Origin: JBKBIP01 sp046297495
GTDB taxonomy: Bacteria > Planctomycetota > Planctomycetia > Gemmatales > Gemmataceae
DNA length: 64,000 nucleotides
Assembly (NCBI GenBank): GCA_046297495.1
Contig: JBKBIP010000020.1
Coordinates: 46,906-110,905, forward strand
Direction: 5' to 3'
Of this stretch, positions 62,518 through 64,000 are shown piece after piece (the first letter of the stretch is position 1; each line of letters starts with the position of its first letter). Position numbers and translations under genes: made by a program. The notes under the pieces are model-generated. The model was not told where the DNA came from, did not search any database, and was given only the letters and a program-made list of their open reading frames with translations.

Positions 62518-63447
62518 ATGATCAAGCGCGTCATTGAGATTTCCAAGGAATCGGTCCATTTCACCGTCGAAAAAGATCAACTGCTATTGATTCGTCATGA
62601 ACCGGACGATGGTGTGCTGGGCCGGGTGCCGTGCGAGGATATCGGCTTGGTGCTGGTCGATCATCAGGAAACAACCTACACCCATGCGGCGTTGGCCCGG
62701 TTGCTCGACTTCGGCGCCGCCGTGGTGATTTGCGGGCGCAACCACTTGCCCGCTGGCCTGCTCCTCCCCTTGCCGGCCCATACCGAAGTCGTGTGGCGGA
62801 TCCACGAACAAATCAACGTCTCCAAACCGGTGCGCAAACAACTTTGGCAGCAGATCGTCAGGGCGAAAATTCGCGCCCAGGCGCGCAACCTCTCCTCGGA
62901 GTGTCCCGCGCGCGGCCGGTTGCTGGCGATGGCGGATCGGGTCCGGTCGGGAGACCCCGATAACATGGAGGCGCAAGCTGCCAAAATTTATTGGTCGGTC
63001 TGGCTGTCGGCGGCGGGAGACCATTCTCCCGCCATCCCTTTTCAGCGCGCTCCGCAAGGAAGCGATGGTCTGAATGGATTGCTGAACTATGGTTATGCCG
63101 TGCTGCGAGCCGCCGTGGGCCGCGCCCTGGTCGCGGGCGGGCTGTTCCCACCACTGGGGCTGCACCATGCTAATCGTTCCAATGCTTTTTGCCTGGCGGA
63201 CGATTTGCTCGAACCGCTCCGGCCGCTGGTGGATCGCGTGGTCCGGCGACTGTATCACCAAGGACAGACCGAGGTAAATCCACAAACCAAAAAGGTGCTG
63301 TTGGAACTCATGACCGTGACGGTGCGCAGCGGCGACCAGACCGGCCCGCTGATGGTGGCGTTGCACCGCACGGTGGCTTCGTTGGTCCGCTGCTATCGTG
63401 GAGAGGAGAAGCAGTTATTGCTGCCGGAGATTATTGACGAAGAGTGA
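62518..63447 (+). CDS. cas1: CRISPR integrase Cas1 (type II)
   Basis: Cas1 with Cas2 inserts new spacers into the array. The 309-residue protein has the type II Cas1 form: an N-terminal beta domain (MIKRVIEISKESVHFTVEKD) and a helical C-terminal domain with metal ligands Glu151 (NMEAQAAKIYW), His216/His217 (GLHHANRSNAFCLADD) and Asp228/Glu232. ATG 62518 has AAAGGAG six bases upstream, partly within a hairpin. cas2 starts three bases after the stop, indicating one operon. Confidence 0.96.
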   Translation: MIKRVIEISKESVHFTVEKDQLLLIRHEPDDGVLGRVPCEDIGLVLVDHQETTYTHAALARLLDFGAAVVICGRNHLPAGLLLPLPAHTEVVWRIHEQINVSKPVRKQLWQQIVRAKIRAQARNLSSECPARGRLLAMADRVRSGDPDNMEAQAAKIYWSVWLSAAGDHSPAIPFQRAPQGSDGLNGLLNYGYAVLRAAVGRALVAGGLFPPLGLHHANRSNAFCLADDLLEPLRPLVDRVVRRLYHQGQTEVNPQTKKVLLELMTVTVRSGDQTGPLMVALHRTVASLVRCYRGEEKQLLLPEIIDEE

Positions 63448-63450
63448 GCG

Positions 63451-63780
63451 ATGCACATAAGTGGATACCGATTCATGTGGTTGGCTGTGATGTTCGATCT
63501 ACCTGTGGACACCAAGAAGGCGCGCCGGGATTACACCCGGTTTCGCAACGGCTTGCTCCGTGACGGGTTCACGATGATGCAGTTTTCGGTCTATATCCGC
63601 CACTGCGCCAGTGAGGAGAACGCCGCCGTCCACATCCGCCGCGTGGAGGCAATGGTTCCCCCCGACGGCGAAGTGCGCATCATCACCTTCACCGACAAGC
63701 AGTTTGAAAGGATGCGGATATTTTGGGGAAAAAGACGCAAACCTCCCGAAAAAGCCCCTCAACAACTCACCCTTTTCTGA
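63451..63780 (+). CDS. cas2: CRISPR-associated protein Cas2
   Basis: Cas2 bridges two Cas1 dimers during spacer acquisition. The 109-residue protein begins with a ferredoxin-like strand and the conserved aspartate in VMFDLPVDTKKARRDYTRFR, then MMQFSVYIRHCASEENAAVH, GEVRIITFTDKQFERMRIFW and a KRRKPPEKAPQQLTLF tail that is typical of type II Cas2. It is three bases from cas1 and about 50 bases before the first CRISPR repeat. Confidence 0.96.
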   Translation: MHISGYRFMWLAVMFDLPVDTKKARRDYTRFRNGLLRDGFTMMQFSVYIRHCASEENAAVHIRRVEAMVPPDGEVRIITFTDKQFERMRIFWGKRRKPPEKAPQQLTLF

Positions 63781-63829
63781 CCGCCCTCAGGCCGGAAGTC
63801 GTTGCCAGCAAGCAGCATGCGAGAGAGGT

Positions 63830-64000
63830 AGTGTAATCAACCCCCGCCTGCGAGCAAGCCGCAACTGTTCAGACGATGACATATCATGCGCAAATAAGTG
63901 TAATCAACCCCCGCCTGCGAGCAAGCCGCACCAAAATACGATCTGACGTCCCTCCAGTCGACAGTGTAATCAACCCCCGCCTGCGAGCAAGCCGCACCCC
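63830..64000 (-). CRISPR. Type II-C CRISPR array, first three repeats, cut by window edge
   Basis: Three copies of a repeat start at 63831, 63898 and 63964 (plus-strand form begins GTGTAATCAACCCCC and ends GCGAGCAAGCCGCA). Thirty-three bases are identical in all three; an A before and, with one difference in the first copy, CC after would make a 36-base repeat with spacers of about 31 and 30. Spacing is 67 and 66. The anti-repeat in the tracrRNA shows that the crRNA strand is the minus strand, so transcription runs toward cas2 and the leader should lie beyond the right edge. The first copy carries the only difference, fitting a terminal, leader-distal repeat. Confidence 0.95.

Overview
The window looks like a chromosomal segment of a Planctomycetota bacterium, most likely of the Gemmatales/Gemmataceae. 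The evidence is the DUF1592-DUF1552-DUF1501 cluster with cytochrome-type CxxCH motifs and Tat signals, an ECF sigma factor next to a FecR/WD40 membrane protein, several Ser/Thr kinases (one fused to a formylglycine-generating-enzyme-like domain), a squalene-hopene cyclase, a large alpha-2-macroglobulin, and an outer-membrane assembly pair (BamD-like and LptE-like). The DNA is fairly GC-rich. The family assignment is inferred from gene content; no rRNA or tRNA gene was seen.

Layout. 1-1.8 kb: a BON-domain secreted protein, cut by the left edge, and a small membrane protein whose frame carries a TGA. 1.8-9.7 kb: two repeat-rich spacers enclose parA, ybeY, recO, bamD-like, lptE-like and the antisense squalene-hopene cyclase. 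9.7-24 kb: a diadenylate-cyclase-type protein, secreted proteins, an aminotransferase, the 1,791-residue macroglobulin and small secreted or zinc-binding proteins. 24-35 kb: MutS2 without a Smr domain, a giant secreted hydrolase-like protein, an internally deleted IS630-type element, a same-strand row of VWA protein, macro-domain-like protein and kinase-FGE protein, and a DinB-like protein. 35-47 kb: UspA, the DUF1501/1552/1592 cluster, the divergent ECF/FecR-WD40 pair, a multi-pass membrane protein and a sugar isomerase-like protein. 47-56 kb: an MFS transporter, proC, guaA, an Lgt with an inserted PDZ domain, MoxR, a globin and pyrE. 56-59 kb: a transmembrane Ser/Thr kinase whose outer half is a UrtA-like urea/amide-binding domain.

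59.1-64.0 kb: a type II-C CRISPR-Cas9 locus. It has cas9 (1,058 aa, all RuvC and HNH residues present), cas1, cas2 and the start of an array that runs off the right edge. Immediately upstream of cas9, on the minus strand, is a convincing tracrRNA gene: a TTGACA-17-GATACA promoter inside the cas9 leader, an anti-repeat with 22 consecutive bases complementary to the crRNA repeat, a 6-7 bp hairpin, and a GC-rich terminator hairpin with seven U. This fixes the direction of the crRNAs as the minus strand, converging on the cas genes.

The most notable items beyond the CRISPR locus are the urea-receptor-like kinase, the PDZ-containing Lgt, the VWA/macro/kinase row, the in-frame TGA at 1559, the deleted IS630 element, and a dispersed intergenic motif (GCGAAnCGATGAATC and its inverted partner) that occurs at least eight times, including one 46-bp tandem duplication that appears to have replaced the C-terminus of a small protein.
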